Notes: a model not told the origin generated them from the letters alone. 64,000 bases of DNA from Anaerolineaceae bacterium (GCA_030653365.1 JAURZL010000005.1:1-64000), one strand, 5' to 3'. Positions 35,554-45,158 are shown, numbered from the stretch's first letter. Translations and numbers: made by a program.

Positions 35554-37413
35554 ATGGCTGAATATAATAGACAATTTTTACTTTCTAAAACAACCATTCA
35601 ATTCATTTTTGTTCGAGTGGGATTGCTCTTATTATTCTTATTTGCATTAATTTTCTTTATTCTTTTCCTGTTGCCCTATGATCAAACTGCTTTTTATCTC
35701 AACCATCTTGCATCAGATGGCCAACTGGAAAGTTTTACACTATCTTTATATAAGATTATCCAGGTCCCAGTTTTGATCCTGACTGGATTATTAATCGTCG
35801 TATCAATTTATGGTTTTATTCGGAATAATCAAACCAAAAAATTCTTAAAATCCATAAAACTTACATTTTCCAATGTTATTAAAGACTTTCTTCACAGTTG
35901 GAAGAAACTAATTTCTGATTGGATATCTTTTTATAACCGCAAAGTTTTACTGTCTCTGCTTGCTTTACTCGTGTTGTCCTTCCTGATGCGGATATTCTTA
36001 ATCTATCGTCCGATGGGTCACGATGAAGCCTACACAGCTGTTGTTTTTGCTTTTGAACCACTCGCCAGTGGATTATCTGATTACCATTTTCCAAATAACC
36101 ATGTTTTTCATACCTTCCTGGTCCATCTCAATTACAAGCTTTTTGGTCCGGTTGAATGGGCTGTTCGCATGCCCGCTTTTATCGCCAGTGTCTTATTAGC
36201 TCCGAGTGGATTTATACTTGCCAGACGTTGGTATGGAGAGCGTGTGGCCTTGTTATCAGGCATTTTAATCGCTGTATTGCCAGATACCATTCATTATGCT
36301 GTCAATGCCCGCGGTTATTCGCTATTGGCGCTTTTCACCCTACTCACATTCATTCTGACATTGTATGCAAGGCAACATAAAAACAAGGCAGCCTGGTTTT
36401 TGAGTGCTATTACAGGTGGATTAGGTTTCTACACCTTACCAATCATGGCGTATCCCCTGGCAATACTCTATGCCTGGTTGGCATTATCCTGGCTTTTTAA
36501 ATTATATGGGCAGGAATATTCAAGACTAAGTTTTCTATTCCATATCATTGGTACCGGGATATTCACCGCAATAATTGGTCTTTTCCTCTATATTCCAATC
36601 TTTCTCAACTGGGGATTTGCCAGTTTGTTTGCGAATCCTTATGTTTCGGCGATGGATCAGACCCTTTATTCACAAACAATTCTTTCAAGGTTTTCTGAAT
36701 CCTGGTTGGTTCTCAACCAGGGGGATGTCCCGGGGTTTGGATATATATTGATTGCAGGTTTTTTTCTTTCCATTATTTTTCATTGGAAAATCAGTCGCGA
36801 TAAAATTCCGATTTCATTTCTTAGTTTATTCATCATTTCATTAATGCTCATCATCCAGCGACCCAATGTTTTTAACCGTACCTGGCAATTTTTCTATCCC
36901 CTGGCATCCATCTGGGTGTCTGCAGGATGGATCGCATTGGTTGATGCAATTCTTCGTTTCACCAAAGTAAAAAGTAGTAAGGTTCATGTCATCATCACAG
37001 GATTATTTGCGCTATTATTCTTCATTAATGGATTAACTTATTTACAGGATCAAATTCCCACAAGTGTTGAAGGATATGGCACTATTGAACGAGCCAGTGT
37101 GTACATAATGGATCAATTTACTCCTGAAGATATCGTAATTATTACAGCCACTGATGATGCACCTATGTGGTATTACTTTGAGAAATATGGATTTGGGCAA
37201 GATTATTTCTCAAAGGAAAAACCATTCAAGAATGCGTTTATTGCCGTGTCCCGGTCAGACAATCAGACAGTGGAACAGGTAATCCTGGAAAGAGGACCCA
37301 AACTTGAATTTTTCGATATGACTACGAAAGAAAAAATCACAACTATCAACACGATTGATATTTATAAGATCAAGGCAAATGATGCTGTGATTAATAACGT
37401 TTACGGAGACTAA
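35554..37413 (+). CDS. GT39-like membrane glycosyltransferase
   Basis: This is a 619-aa polytopic protein. Two N-terminal TM segments precede a GT-C core: MGHDEAYTAVVFAF supplies the acidic loop motif, then PNNHVFHTFLVHLNY and RMPAFIASVLLAPSGFILARRWYG, typical of ArnT/PMT-like enzymes (GT39). A C-terminal soluble region (about 500-600) lies outside. It should transfer a sugar from a polyprenyl-phosphate donor to a lipid, protein or polymer on the outer face. It is monocistronic; its own downstream region is followed by an independent promoter. Confidence 0.8.
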   Translation: MAEYNRQFLLSKTTIQFIFVRVGLLLLFLFALIFFILFLLPYDQTAFYLNHLASDGQLESFTLSLYKIIQVPVLILTGLLIVVSIYGFIRNNQTKKFLKSIKLTFSNVIKDFLHSWKKLISDWISFYNRKVLLSLLALLVLSFLMRIFLIYRPMGHDEAYTAVVFAFEPLASGLSDYHFPNNHVFHTFLVHLNYKLFGPVEWAVRMPAFIASVLLAPSGFILARRWYGERVALLSGILIAVLPDTIHYAVNARGYSLLALFTLLTFILTLYARQHKNKAAWFLSAITGGLGFYTLPIMAYPLAILYAWLALSWLFKLYGQEYSRLSFLFHIIGTGIFTAIIGLFLYIPIFLNWGFASLFANPYVSAMDQTLYSQTILSRFSESWLVLNQGDVPGFGYILIAGFFLSIIFHWKISRDKIPISFLSLFIISLMLIIQRPNVFNRTWQFFYPLASIWVSAGWIALVDAILRFTKVKSSKVHVIITGLFALLFFINGLTYLQDQIPTSVEGYGTIERASVYIMDQFTPEDIVIITATDDAPMWYYFEKYGFGQDYFSKEKPFKNAFIAVSRSDNQTVEQVILERGPKLEFFDMTTKEKITTINTIDIYKIKANDAVINNVYGD

Positions 37414-37449
37414 AAAATCTCCAGAAAAAACCAATTTTCCCAATTTCTA

Positions 37450-37477
37450 TTGACAGATCATTTTTACTCTGTATAAT
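37450..37477 (+). promoter_or_regulatory. Strong promoter of the ECF operon
   Basis: A perfect TTGACA (37450-37455) and perfect TATAAT (37472-37477) are separated by 16 bases. Transcription should begin near 37484, about 320 bases before the first gene. Confidence 0.75.
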
Positions 37478-37483
37478 AGGGGA

Positions 37484-37686
37484 AACTTATCCCTTAAAAA
37501 GGTTACAACTGAATTAACTGATGCACAACTCTGCCCTCTTTATCCTTATTGCTTATTATCTTATTTCCTTCATTATTATGAAGCAAATAAATAAGCTTTG
37601 GGATGGCAGAATCAGGCAAATGCCTGCATAAATAACGAAAAGAGTTACAAACAAAAGCCACCCAAAGAGGTGGTTTTTTTGTTTTC
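37484..37686 (+). ncRNA. Candidate structured 5' leader (riboswitch or attenuator) of the ECF operon
   Basis: The leader holds cttcat-tatt-atgaag and caggc-aaat-gcctg hairpins, and ctctgcc (about 37530) can pair with ggcaga (about 37604), closing a larger fold. It ends in an intrinsic terminator (37654-37686) well before the start codon at 37808. Promoter, folded leader, terminator, transport operon is the arrangement of metabolite riboswitches. It fits none of the classes I can recognise by sequence, so the ligand is unknown. Confidence 0.45.
37654..37686 (+). terminator. Intrinsic terminator inside the ECF leader
   Basis: The stem ccacc/ggtgg (extended by A-T and G-T pairs) with loop caaaga is followed by a run of eight Ts, then gttttc. 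It lies between the operon promoter and its first gene. Confidence 0.75.
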
Positions 37687-37807
37687 AACATCTGAAGAAA
37701 ATATGAGCAACGATGCAAAACAATACCATAGGAGGTCGACTGAAAAATTCACCCATTCATTTTATTTATTTCAATCATCAATCTAATTTTAAGAAGGAGA
37801 AATCATT

Positions 37808-38389
37808 ATGTCTGAAGAATCTGTAGAAATGAATTTAGTCAATTCCCAACGGAAACCAATCCTGACAGCTCGTCAGGTGGGTGTGGCTGCTGCCTTTGGG
37901 GGAGCTGCTCTTGCGCTCGTATTAGCCGGTGTAACCATCCCGATCCCGGGCACACCGATCGTTACCGATCCACGTGAAATATTCACCACAATTGGCGCTT
38001 CGCTGACCGGACCAATGGGTGGCATCGTCATTGGATTGTTGGCTGGAATCGCTGAACCTGGTATCCCGCTTGCCAGCCTGCTGGCCCACGTCGTTGGTGG
38101 TGTATTCAGTGGTGTTGTGTATAAGAATTTCAGCTGGCGGCTGAGAAACAACAAAGTAGTCAGCCTGGCTGCCTGGGCTTTACAAGTTGTTCTCTATTAT
38201 GTTCTGATTGTGGTCCCACTTTTTGCGGTTGGCTTGGTTGTGTTTTATCCGGATCCTGAATATGGCAGTTTCTTTGCCTTTTTGGGAGCTATTGAAGCTG
38301 GCGCAATACCGGAAATCGTGCTTACGACTGTTGTTACAACAATTATTATGGCTGCATTACCAGAACGATTCAGACGACCACTCTGGTAA
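37808..38389 (+). CDS. Predicted substrate-binding (S) component of an ECF transporter
   Basis: This is a 193-aa membrane protein with about five or six hydrophobic segments. The Gly-rich blocks VTDPREIFTTIGASLTGPMGG and LLAGIAEPGIPLASLLAH suit small vitamin-uptake S components. AAGGAG precedes the ATG. It stands directly upstream of the EcfA and EcfT genes, so the assignment rests mainly on position and topology. The family cannot be narrowed (thiamine, queuosine and similar S proteins look alike), so the substrate is unknown. Confidence 0.65.
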   Translation: MSEESVEMNLVNSQRKPILTARQVGVAAAFGGAALALVLAGVTIPIPGTPIVTDPREIFTTIGASLTGPMGGIVIGLLAGIAEPGIPLASLLAHVVGGVFSGVVYKNFSWRLRNNKVVSLAAWALQVVLYYVLIVVPLFAVGLVVFYPDPEYGSFFAFLGAIEAGAIPEIVLTTVVTTIIMAALPERFRRPLW

Positions 38390-38468
38390 GTTGCAGCATC
38401 CCATAAAAAGGGGTTACGGGTGTTTTAGGTGGAAACTTCCTCATAGAACACCCTGACCCAATGATGAA

Positions 38469-40196
38469 ATGAACAAGAAAGTAATTATGTCCTATCCCAT
38501 TGAATTCAAAGATGTTTCATTCTCCTATGCAGATAGTGATACGCTGGCGATCAGGAATATTTCTCTGACTATCACACCGGGCGAAATTGTACTGATAACC
38601 GGTCCAGCTGGAAGTGGAAAGACCACATTATGTTCCTGTATCAACGGATTAATCCCGCATTATCATGAGGGCAACTTAACAGGTGATGTTCTGGTTGGAC
38701 CCTACAACACGCGTAAAGCACGTGTGGGCGGATTGGCATCCCTGGTAGGAATGGTCTTTCAAGACCCCGAAAGCCAGTTGGTAACCAACAGTGTGCTGGA
38801 TGAAGTCGCTTTTGGTCCCGAAAATCTAGGTGTAGGACGCGATGAGATCAATCAGCGGGTTGTCGCTGCTTTACAAGCCACCCGTCTGACTGGATATGAA
38901 AACCGTGAACCCCACAATCTTTCTGGGGGTGAACAACAAGCCTGTGTGATTGCAGCTACCTACGCCATGCATCCGGAAATTTATGTGATGGATGAACCCC
39001 TCGCCAACCTGGACCCAGCAGGACGTGCTTATATTCTGCAACTGGTTGTTCAGGTCGCAAAACAACGTGGAAAAACATTGGTGATTGTTGAACATTCTCT
39101 CGAAGAAACATTACCCCTGGTTGAGCGTTTGATTGTGATGGAGAATGGACAAATCATACGGGATGCTCCGACCAGCGAGGTTCTGGCGCAGGGAGATATT
39201 CCGCAAGTTTTCAAACGTCCGGATATTTTACGTTTGGCAGAAAGATTTCAATTACCAGACTTGACACTCACACCTGCGCAATTTAATGGAGCACTTCGTC
39301 AAAAATATACCCTCAAGAATGCAACCATACAACACAATCACAATGGTCACAAACCGGACAGTGAACCAGTGATAGAGTTCAAAAATGTCAGTTTTTCATA
39401 CAACAGCGAAAAAGAAGCATTGCAAAATGTAAATCTCAGTATTAAAACAGGTGAACTGGTCGCTATTTTAGGCAGAAATGGTTCCGGAAAAACCACCCTG
39501 GTTCGGCATGTCATCGGTTTACAACAACCTTCTCAAGGGAGTGTATTCGTCAACGGAAAAGATGTTGCCACGACACCTACCCATATTCTGGCAAAAGACG
39601 TTGGTTTTTGTTTTCAGAATCCAAATCATCAAATCGTGTCCTTTACGGTTCGAGATGAAATGACATTTGGGCTTAAAACACACAATATTGATCCTGGTGA
39701 ATTCGAAAGCAGGATTCAGGAAGCGCTCGAGATTGTCGACCTGACAGAAAAGATTGATAGTGAAGTGTTTGACCTCGGCAAAGGTCAGAAACAACGTCTG
39801 GCTCTGGCATCGGTATTAACCCTCAAACCAAAAATTTTGATCATCGACGAACCCACAACGGGGCAGGATCCGGAGATGATTGATGAAATTTTTGCCATTA
39901 TCAAACGGTTGAATGATCTTGGTACCACGATTTTACTGATCACCCATCGGATCGATTACGCGGCCATGTTTGCCAAACGAGCCGTGGTACTACAACACGG
40001 TAAAGTTGCTTACGATGGCAACTTCAGAGATTTGTTGATCAACCATGAGTTGATGGCTGCCAATTCCCTCGATCTCCCGGAACTAACTAAATTAGCTGTT
40101 CATCTATCAGAGTATGGAATTCCACCCTGGACTGTCCGGTTTTGTGAGATGGAAACTTATCTTGACGAAATTGTGGAGGTGCAAAATGGCAATTGA
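38469..40196 (+). CDS. Duplicated ECF-type ATPase (EcfA-EcfA' fusion)
   Basis: This is a 575-aa protein with two complete ABC ATPase domains. Domain 1 has GPAGSGKT, LSGGEQQACV and VMDEPLANLDPAG; domain 2 has GRNGSGKT, LGKGQKQRLALAS (an altered signature) and IIDEPTTGQDPE. Such fusions energise ECF transporters like YkoD or BioM/CbiO pairs. The two halves are joined by a short linker (about 275-297). The stop overlaps the EcfT start by 11 bases. ATG 38487 is an alternative start. Confidence 0.92.
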   Translation: MNKKVIMSYPIEFKDVSFSYADSDTLAIRNISLTITPGEIVLITGPAGSGKTTLCSCINGLIPHYHEGNLTGDVLVGPYNTRKARVGGLASLVGMVFQDPESQLVTNSVLDEVAFGPENLGVGRDEINQRVVAALQATRLTGYENREPHNLSGGEQQACVIAATYAMHPEIYVMDEPLANLDPAGRAYILQLVVQVAKQRGKTLVIVEHSLEETLPLVERLIVMENGQIIRDAPTSEVLAQGDIPQVFKRPDILRLAERFQLPDLTLTPAQFNGALRQKYTLKNATIQHNHNGHKPDSEPVIEFKNVSFSYNSEKEALQNVNLSIKTGELVAILGRNGSGKTTLVRHVIGLQQPSQGSVFVNGKDVATTPTHILAKDVGFCFQNPNHQIVSFTVRDEMTFGLKTHNIDPGEFESRIQEALEIVDLTEKIDSEVFDLGKGQKQRLALASVLTLKPKILIIDEPTTGQDPEMIDEIFAIIKRLNDLGTTILLITHRIDYAAMFAKRAVVLQHGKVAYDGNFRDLLINHELMAANSLDLPELTKLAVHLSEYGIPPWTVRFCEMETYLDEIVEVQNGN

Positions 40197-41202
40197 GTAT
40201 CAGAAAGGGAATTCTTTACTCCATAATCTTGATGCCCGCACCAAGTTATTAATGTTTATTGGTATCACAGTCGCATCTGTTGTCATCATGGATCCTATAT
40301 TAATGGGATTATTGTTTCTTTTGATTTATTGGTTAGGCACCAAAGCAATCGACCGGCAATTATTAAATCAAAATTTACGGGTGCTCGTGGTGATTTTTCT
40401 CACCTTTTCACTCTTCCAAATTCTCTTTTTCACACCTAAGGATGCACATTTCCTTTTTTACCTGGTTCCATTTAAACAATGGATTCCTGTAACTGTAGAA
40501 GGACTTATTCGGGGTGTTGCGGTTTTTTTCCGATTCTTCAGTGTTGTTCTGGCCGTTCACCTGATGTTATATAGCACTCCCCCGGTAGAATTGGCGTTGA
40601 CCATTACCGAGAAAGGGAAACGAAAAATCACCATGGCGGACATTGGTACTTCCCTGGTAATTGCTTTGGTATTGGTGGTGGTTACATTACCACTGGTATT
40701 AAACAACCAGAGGATTGCCTGGCTTCCCAATCCGGTTTTTCAAACCGTGTTCATGCTAATGGCTTGCTTCCTGATTGCTTTCCTGGCACAAAGATTGGTT
40801 ACCAAAGGGTTACCCCCGGAAATGGGTCTTGCACTGACATTGGGATTTTCTACTGTCGGATTATTGACCAAACAAACCCAGAAAATCACCGATGCGCAGA
40901 AAGCTCGCGGGTACGACGTAAAACCAAAGAATCTGATTCGGCGCGTGCAAGTGTTAACAGCCTTATTGATCCCTATTTTTCTTGCAACGCTGGAACGCTC
41001 ACAGGATATTTCCATCGCGATTCTATCGCGAGGTTTTGATTACAACATCACGAAGAGAACTTTTCGCCGTCAATTTATATTCAGGAAGATGGATTACCTG
41101 TTTATGATTGGCATTCTCTTCATCATCCTGTCAGGTTTGATGCTCAACCATTTCCAGCTTGGAAACATGACAGAAAAATTCGTTTTTCATTTGATTAATT
41201 AA
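40186..41202 (+). CDS. ECF transporter transmembrane T component
   Basis: This is a 338-aa polytopic protein starting MAIEYQKGNSLLHNLDARTKLL, where the LDARTK phrase is typical of EcfT. The coupling helices are seen as Ala-Arg-Gly motifs in KARGYDVKPKNLIRRV and SRGFDYN, which contact the ATPase. ATG 40186 sits inside the end of the ATPase gene; an upstream frame extension has no such fit. It is slightly longer than the typical EcfT (about 260) through its N- and C-terminal hydrophobic segments. Together with the S component and ATPase it forms a complete importer. Confidence 0.88.
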   Translation: MAIEYQKGNSLLHNLDARTKLLMFIGITVASVVIMDPILMGLLFLLIYWLGTKAIDRQLLNQNLRVLVVIFLTFSLFQILFFTPKDAHFLFYLVPFKQWIPVTVEGLIRGVAVFFRFFSVVLAVHLMLYSTPPVELALTITEKGKRKITMADIGTSLVIALVLVVVTLPLVLNNQRIAWLPNPVFQTVFMLMACFLIAFLAQRLVTKGLPPEMGLALTLGFSTVGLLTKQTQKITDAQKARGYDVKPKNLIRRVQVLTALLIPIFLATLERSQDISIAILSRGFDYNITKRTFRRQFIFRKMDYLFMIGILFIILSGLMLNHFQLGNMTEKFVFHLIN

Positions 41203-41215
41203 TAGGAGAACTACT

Positions 41216-42121
41216 ATGACCCAAAAAGTGAGCCGCTCGCATGTATTCTTCTCTTTTCATCCAGATCTTGAGCCTGTTTTGCGGATTCAACAGGGTGAAG
41301 AAGTTGTCATGGAAACTCATGATTGTTTTGAAGGACAAATTCGAAATTCTAATGACCTGATCGATGTGCTCGATTGGGAACATGTCAACCCGGCAACCGG
41401 TCCGGTTTATATCGAAGGAGCAAAACCAGGTGATGTCCTGCGGGTTGATTTGCTGAAGATGGAAATTGGCGACCAATCCATCATGGTGACAGTACCCGGA
41501 GAGGGTGCTCTTGGTGACTTGATTGTTAATATGGAAACCGTTTTACTGAAACTGGAAGGTAATGAAGTTGTCTTCAAAGATAAAATCCGGGTTCCTAAAA
41601 AACCAATGATTGGGGTGATTGGGGTTGCACCAGCGACCGGATCCGTCCCCAATGGTACCCCTGGTGCCCATGGTGGTAATATGGATTGTACGCTCGTCAC
41701 TGAAGGGGCCAGTCTTTATTTCACAGTGGGCGTGGATGGTGCTTTATTTGGAGCCGGGGATTTTCATGCAGCCATGGGAGACGGTGAAATCGTGATCTGT
41801 GGTGCTGAGACACCAGGTGAATTTCGTTTTCGTGCACAGGTGGTGGAATCCCTCAAAGGTTTGCCTACTCCCTTCCTACGCAATGAGGATGTGGTTGCTG
41901 TGATCGTATCCGCAACGACAATTGATGAAGCTACCAGTGGAGCCACGCATGCGATGGCACGCTTTTTAACAGAATTTGTTGGTTTGTCCGTCAATGATGC
42001 TGGTATGTTGATGAGCCTCGTTGGAGAATTAAAATTCTGTCAGGTGGTTGACCCGGAAAAAACAGTTCGCTTTGAATTTCCCAACTATGTTCTGGATCAA
42101 TATGGTTACAAAATGAATTAG
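41216..42121 (+). CDS. Acetamidase/formamidase family protein
   Basis: This is a 301-aa enzyme of the FmdA/AmdA family: HVNPATGPVYIEGAKPGDVLRVD is typical, as are GVAPATGSVPNGTPGAHGGNMD and GDFHAAMGDGEIVICG, which carry metal-site His/Asp residues. It hydrolyses short-chain amides to acid and ammonia. AGGAGAACTACT precedes the ATG, 13 bases after the EcfT stop, so it belongs to the ECF operon. This placement suggests that the imported compound is, or is converted to, an amide; the true substrate is unknown. Confidence 0.85.
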   Translation: MTQKVSRSHVFFSFHPDLEPVLRIQQGEEVVMETHDCFEGQIRNSNDLIDVLDWEHVNPATGPVYIEGAKPGDVLRVDLLKMEIGDQSIMVTVPGEGALGDLIVNMETVLLKLEGNEVVFKDKIRVPKKPMIGVIGVAPATGSVPNGTPGAHGGNMDCTLVTEGASLYFTVGVDGALFGAGDFHAAMGDGEIVICGAETPGEFRFRAQVVESLKGLPTPFLRNEDVVAVIVSATTIDEATSGATHAMARFLTEFVGLSVNDAGMLMSLVGELKFCQVVDPEKTVRFEFPNYVLDQYGYKMN

Positions 42122-42182
42122 ATTATTCCGCTGCTCATTCGCCATAATGAGTTGCTGTTACTTTTTTCATTTCCCTCCGAAA

Positions 42183-42215
42183 CAACTACTCCCTGGTCAA
42201 TTCAGGGAGTAGTTG
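42183..42215. terminator. Hairpin between convergent genes
   Basis: The arms caactactccctg (42183-42195) and cagggagtagttg (42203-42215) are a perfect 13-base match with a 7-base loop. No T run follows, but placement between the convergent amidase and methyltransferase genes suggests a shared transcript end. Confidence 0.55.
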
Positions 42216-42217
42216 GG

Positions 42218-43000
42218 TTAACCCTGGGTTTCTTTATTTGCCACAATAGTGAATAATGTGTCTGTATTTTTCACCGGTTCAAAAGTAAATTCACTGAAGA
42301 GTTTCATCTCCTCAAAACCAGCTTTTTCGAATAGATTGCGAGCCTGATCTTGGGTGTAAGAGCGGGTGGCCGGATCACGTTGATGCAGCTCTTGCTCAAC
42401 AACCTGATTGCCAATCATCAATTGGTAAAGATCTTCCGTGCGTTCACATTCTGTTTCCGGATCAAACCAGGAACGAGCTCCTCTTCTATATTTGCGACCA
42501 TTTTCTTCATTCACTACTGTCTTTTCCCACTCTGAAAACAAAGGCTCTCCAGGCTGCCAAATTGTCATAACGGATGCAGCCAACACACCTCCTGGCAGCA
42601 ATTGATCGTATAGTTTTCTCAGCCCTAATTCTGCTTTTTTTACGTCTGTTAGCAGTTGGATTGTGCTGGATGGAATCAGAATTACCTGATATTGGCGTGG
42701 AAGTTTCAAAGATTCTAGATATTGATTGTATATATTTGGGTTCAATCCAAATTTTTTTGCTTTGTGGGAACAGATTTCCAACATTTCCGGAGAGTTATCG
42801 ACGCCATCTATATCGACACCGAGCGCAAGATAATCCAGCAATAACCGCCCCGTTCCACAGCCTACATCCAGAACCGGTTGACCGTATTGGTGAATCACTT
42901 CCAGATAAAAGAAACGGTCAGCCCAATTTGAGGTATCCCCCCGCAGGATATCCCACGCTTCGGCCATTAATCCATTGTATTCGTAATCTGGTGAATCCAT
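42218..43000 (-). CDS. Class I SAM-dependent methyltransferase
   Basis: This is a 260-aa cytoplasmic enzyme. Motif I PVLDVGCGTGRLLLDYL binds S-adenosylmethionine, with IDGVDNSPEMLEIC for the acidic loop. VILIPSSTIQLL and LLPGGVLAASV are the later motifs. No substrate-specific domain is evident. It lies downstream of the hypothetical gene at 43063, separated by 62 bases, on the same strand. Confidence 0.85.
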   Translation of the reverse strand: MDSPDYEYNGLMAEAWDILRGDTSNWADRFFYLEVIHQYGQPVLDVGCGTGRLLLDYLALGVDIDGVDNSPEMLEICSHKAKKFGLNPNIYNQYLESLKLPRQYQVILIPSSTIQLLTDVKKAELGLRKLYDQLLPGGVLAASVMTIWQPGEPLFSEWEKTVVNEENGRKYRRGARSWFDPETECERTEDLYQLMIGNQVVEQELHQRDPATRSYTQDQARNLFEKAGFEEMKLFSEFTFEPVKNTDTLFTIVANKETQG

Positions 43001-43062
43001 GTTTTGTTCCCTGTTGCTCTTCGAAGGTATTCATAATGATGGTTATTTTAAACAGGAATATC

Positions 43063-44043
43063 TCATGCACTTGAATGAGATTCCACTCTTTTTATAATCC
43101 TCCAGGCCATAAATGTTAACCAGCGGGATGGTACTTTTTTCTGTCCAAAATCCCAGCCCTTCCAAACCGTCCATATCGATTCGAGCGTAAACCGTCCCTG
43201 TTCATCAGCTTTGCTTTTCATCAAGTCAACCATTTCCAACAGACGAGGATCTGTGAGTACCCAGGGAAAATTGGATTGGACATCCAGGACATGCATCAGA
43301 TCATACCAGACGAAGGGAACTTTCAGTTTTCGAAAATCAGTACCCATGTAAAAAATATATGGGTGCCGTGTCTGGCTTTCCTGCCAGAGATGCAGCAGCG
43401 TCTCAACACCGGTGTGTGCAGCAGGAATTTCACGGAGATCATCAAAGGCACTCAGGGCTTTTAACATGGCCAATGTTGCGAAAGGACAGGGATCTTCCTT
43501 TCGCCCGGGTCCACGAAATTTTCCCAAATCTTTGGAGACGGTGCAAGGCCAGCCATTATCACGCACCAGGTTCATTAAATAAATTATTGATTGACACACA
43601 GCTGGATCATCTTGAAGTCCAAATTTTGCCAGAGCATACGTGGTTAACGGAGCATCACAAAGTGCCCATGCCCAGGTATCCTGATTGTTACCGCCAAAAT
43701 GCGTGGGAATGTTAACTGGCAATTGGAAAGGGCCTTCTTCAGCTTGATGGTTCAAAATACGGGATATGATTCGATCCATCCCTGGATCTTCTGCTTTCAG
43801 ACCTAAATCAGCAATAAAGGTCAATTTGTGAAACAACTGCCCGGCACTCTTGTGGCTGGAGATAACGGTACCAGGCCATTCCATTAATTCGGTGAGGACA
43901 CTTTTCACATCGGCTGACTCCAACATAGCCTGTCGGGCTTTCATCAAAGAGGATGATGTTTCTGATTCACCTAATAAATCCAAGCGTGTGCGATATACCA
44001 CCCAGGGCTCCCCTTCTAACAGCCAGTCAATGGGAATGTTCAT
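43063..44043 (-). CDS. Uncharacterised protein, possibly alpha/alpha-toroid (squalene-cyclase-like fold)
   Basis: This is a 326-aa cytoplasmic protein with no signal or TM segment. It opens MNIPIDWLLEGEPWVVYRTRLDLLG and has repeating helix pairs with Trp/His-Gly stretches (THFGGNNQDTWAWALCDAPLTTYAL). Near the end is SIWTVWKGWDFGQKKVPSRWLTFMAWRIIK, where 'F.QKK.PSRWLT' is a phrase I associate with conserved uncharacterised toroid-like proteins. Function is unknown. It precedes the methyltransferase on the same strand. Confidence 0.65.
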   Translation of the reverse strand: MNIPIDWLLEGEPWVVYRTRLDLLGESETSSSLMKARQAMLESADVKSVLTELMEWPGTVISSHKSAGQLFHKLTFIADLGLKAEDPGMDRIISRILNHQAEEGPFQLPVNIPTHFGGNNQDTWAWALCDAPLTTYALAKFGLQDDPAVCQSIIYLMNLVRDNGWPCTVSKDLGKFRGPGRKEDPCPFATLAMLKALSAFDDLREIPAAHTGVETLLHLWQESQTRHPYIFYMGTDFRKLKVPFVWYDLMHVLDVQSNFPWVLTDPRLLEMVDLMKSKADEQGRFTLESIWTVWKGWDFGQKKVPSRWLTFMAWRIIKRVESHSSA

Positions 44044-44075
44044 CGGAATTCCTTTCAGTAATAACTGATCAATTA

Positions 44076-44999
44076 TTAAGGTTTGTTCACTTCAATGGAG
44101 ACATGCTCCAGATTTAACTCCGCCGGAAGACGATCTTTGTATTCTTCTGAAGTAATATCCTGATTTGTAAGAACAGAGATGATGGCAGCATGAATATTGG
44201 GTCCAATTGACCAAACATGCAGGTCTGCTATCTGGCTTTCCCCATCAGTTTCGATACTGTGTTTTATTTTGTTCTGAATGATTTGGGATGCCTGTTTATC
44301 GAGTAAGATGGCACTCGTGGACTTCAACAAACCAATTGACCAGCGTGCTACCAGAATTGCCCCAACAATTCCCATCAAAGGATCCATCCAGACAAGTCCA
44401 AAATACTTGGCAGTCAACAAGGCAAGAATTGCCAGAACGGATGTGAGCGCATCGGTGACAACATGCAGGTATGCAGATTTTAGATTGTGGTCGTGATGAT
44501 GATCATGATCATAGTCGTGATCTTCATGCTCGTGATGATCATGCTTTACACCGAGGATGAAAACACTTACACCATTCACAATCAACCCAATCACCGCCAC
44601 GAGAATTGCCTGATTAAAAATAATATCGACTGGTTCAATCAAGCGGCTAGAGCTCTCCCAAACCATTATGAGCGCAAAGACTGCCAATAAAATAGCACCA
44701 CTAAAACCTCCCAATGCATTAACTTTTCCCGTACCAAAACTAAACACCGGGTTATGGGCATTCCGTCTTGCATACACATAAGCAAAAGCGTTAATACTCA
44801 ATGCTGCAGCATGGGAAGCCATGTGGAGGCCATCTGCCAGCAAAGCCATGGAGCCAAAAAGGATACCAGCTGCTATCTCCACCACCATCATGGTAGCGGT
44901 GATAGCAATCACGATGAATGTGCGCAGCTCGCCAGGGCGTTTCTTCTCCTGACCAAATGAGTGGCTGTGTTCGAGATTTTCATAGTTTTTTTTGTGCAT
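44076..44999 (-). CDS. dmeF: Cation diffusion facilitator, DmeF-like metal exporter
   Basis: This is a 307-aa inner-membrane protein with six TM segments and a C-terminal cytoplasmic domain. The loop FSFGTGKVNALGGFSGAILL is characteristic of DmeF-type exporters of Co/Ni. A cytoplasmic His-rich loop (HDHHEHEDHDYDHDHHHDHN, about 150-170) precedes TM5. The metal-site motifs are LADGLHMASHAAAL and HVVTDALTS. It should export divalent metal ions in exchange for protons. Monocistronic. Confidence 0.85.
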   Translation of the reverse strand: MHKKNYENLEHSHSFGQEKKRPGELRTFIVIAITATMMVVEIAAGILFGSMALLADGLHMASHAAALSINAFAYVYARRNAHNPVFSFGTGKVNALGGFSGAILLAVFALIMVWESSSRLIEPVDIIFNQAILVAVIGLIVNGVSVFILGVKHDHHEHEDHDYDHDHHHDHNLKSAYLHVVTDALTSVLAILALLTAKYFGLVWMDPLMGIVGAILVARWSIGLLKSTSAILLDKQASQIIQNKIKHSIETDGESQIADLHVWSIGPNIHAAIISVLTNQDITSEEYKDRLPAELNLEHVSIEVNKP

Positions 45000-45101
45000 T
45001 GATCGTTGTCTCCTGAAGAAAATTATATTACATCGTTTTCATTAATAAAAAGATTAATCTGATGATCAACATGTCAATAAATCAAAAGAATGAATGGCAA
45101 T

Positions 45102-45140
45102 AAAAAAAAGGGTTGCCAGCCCTAATCAGGCTGACAACCC
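45102..45140 (-). terminator. Intrinsic terminator of the giant Ig-repeat gene
   Basis: On the minus strand, gggttgtcagcc and ggctggcaaccc pair (one mismatch) around tgattag and are followed by eight Ts. It lies about 20 bases after the stop codon. Confidence 0.85.
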
Positions 45141-45158
45141 AAGTCAAGACAAACCCTT

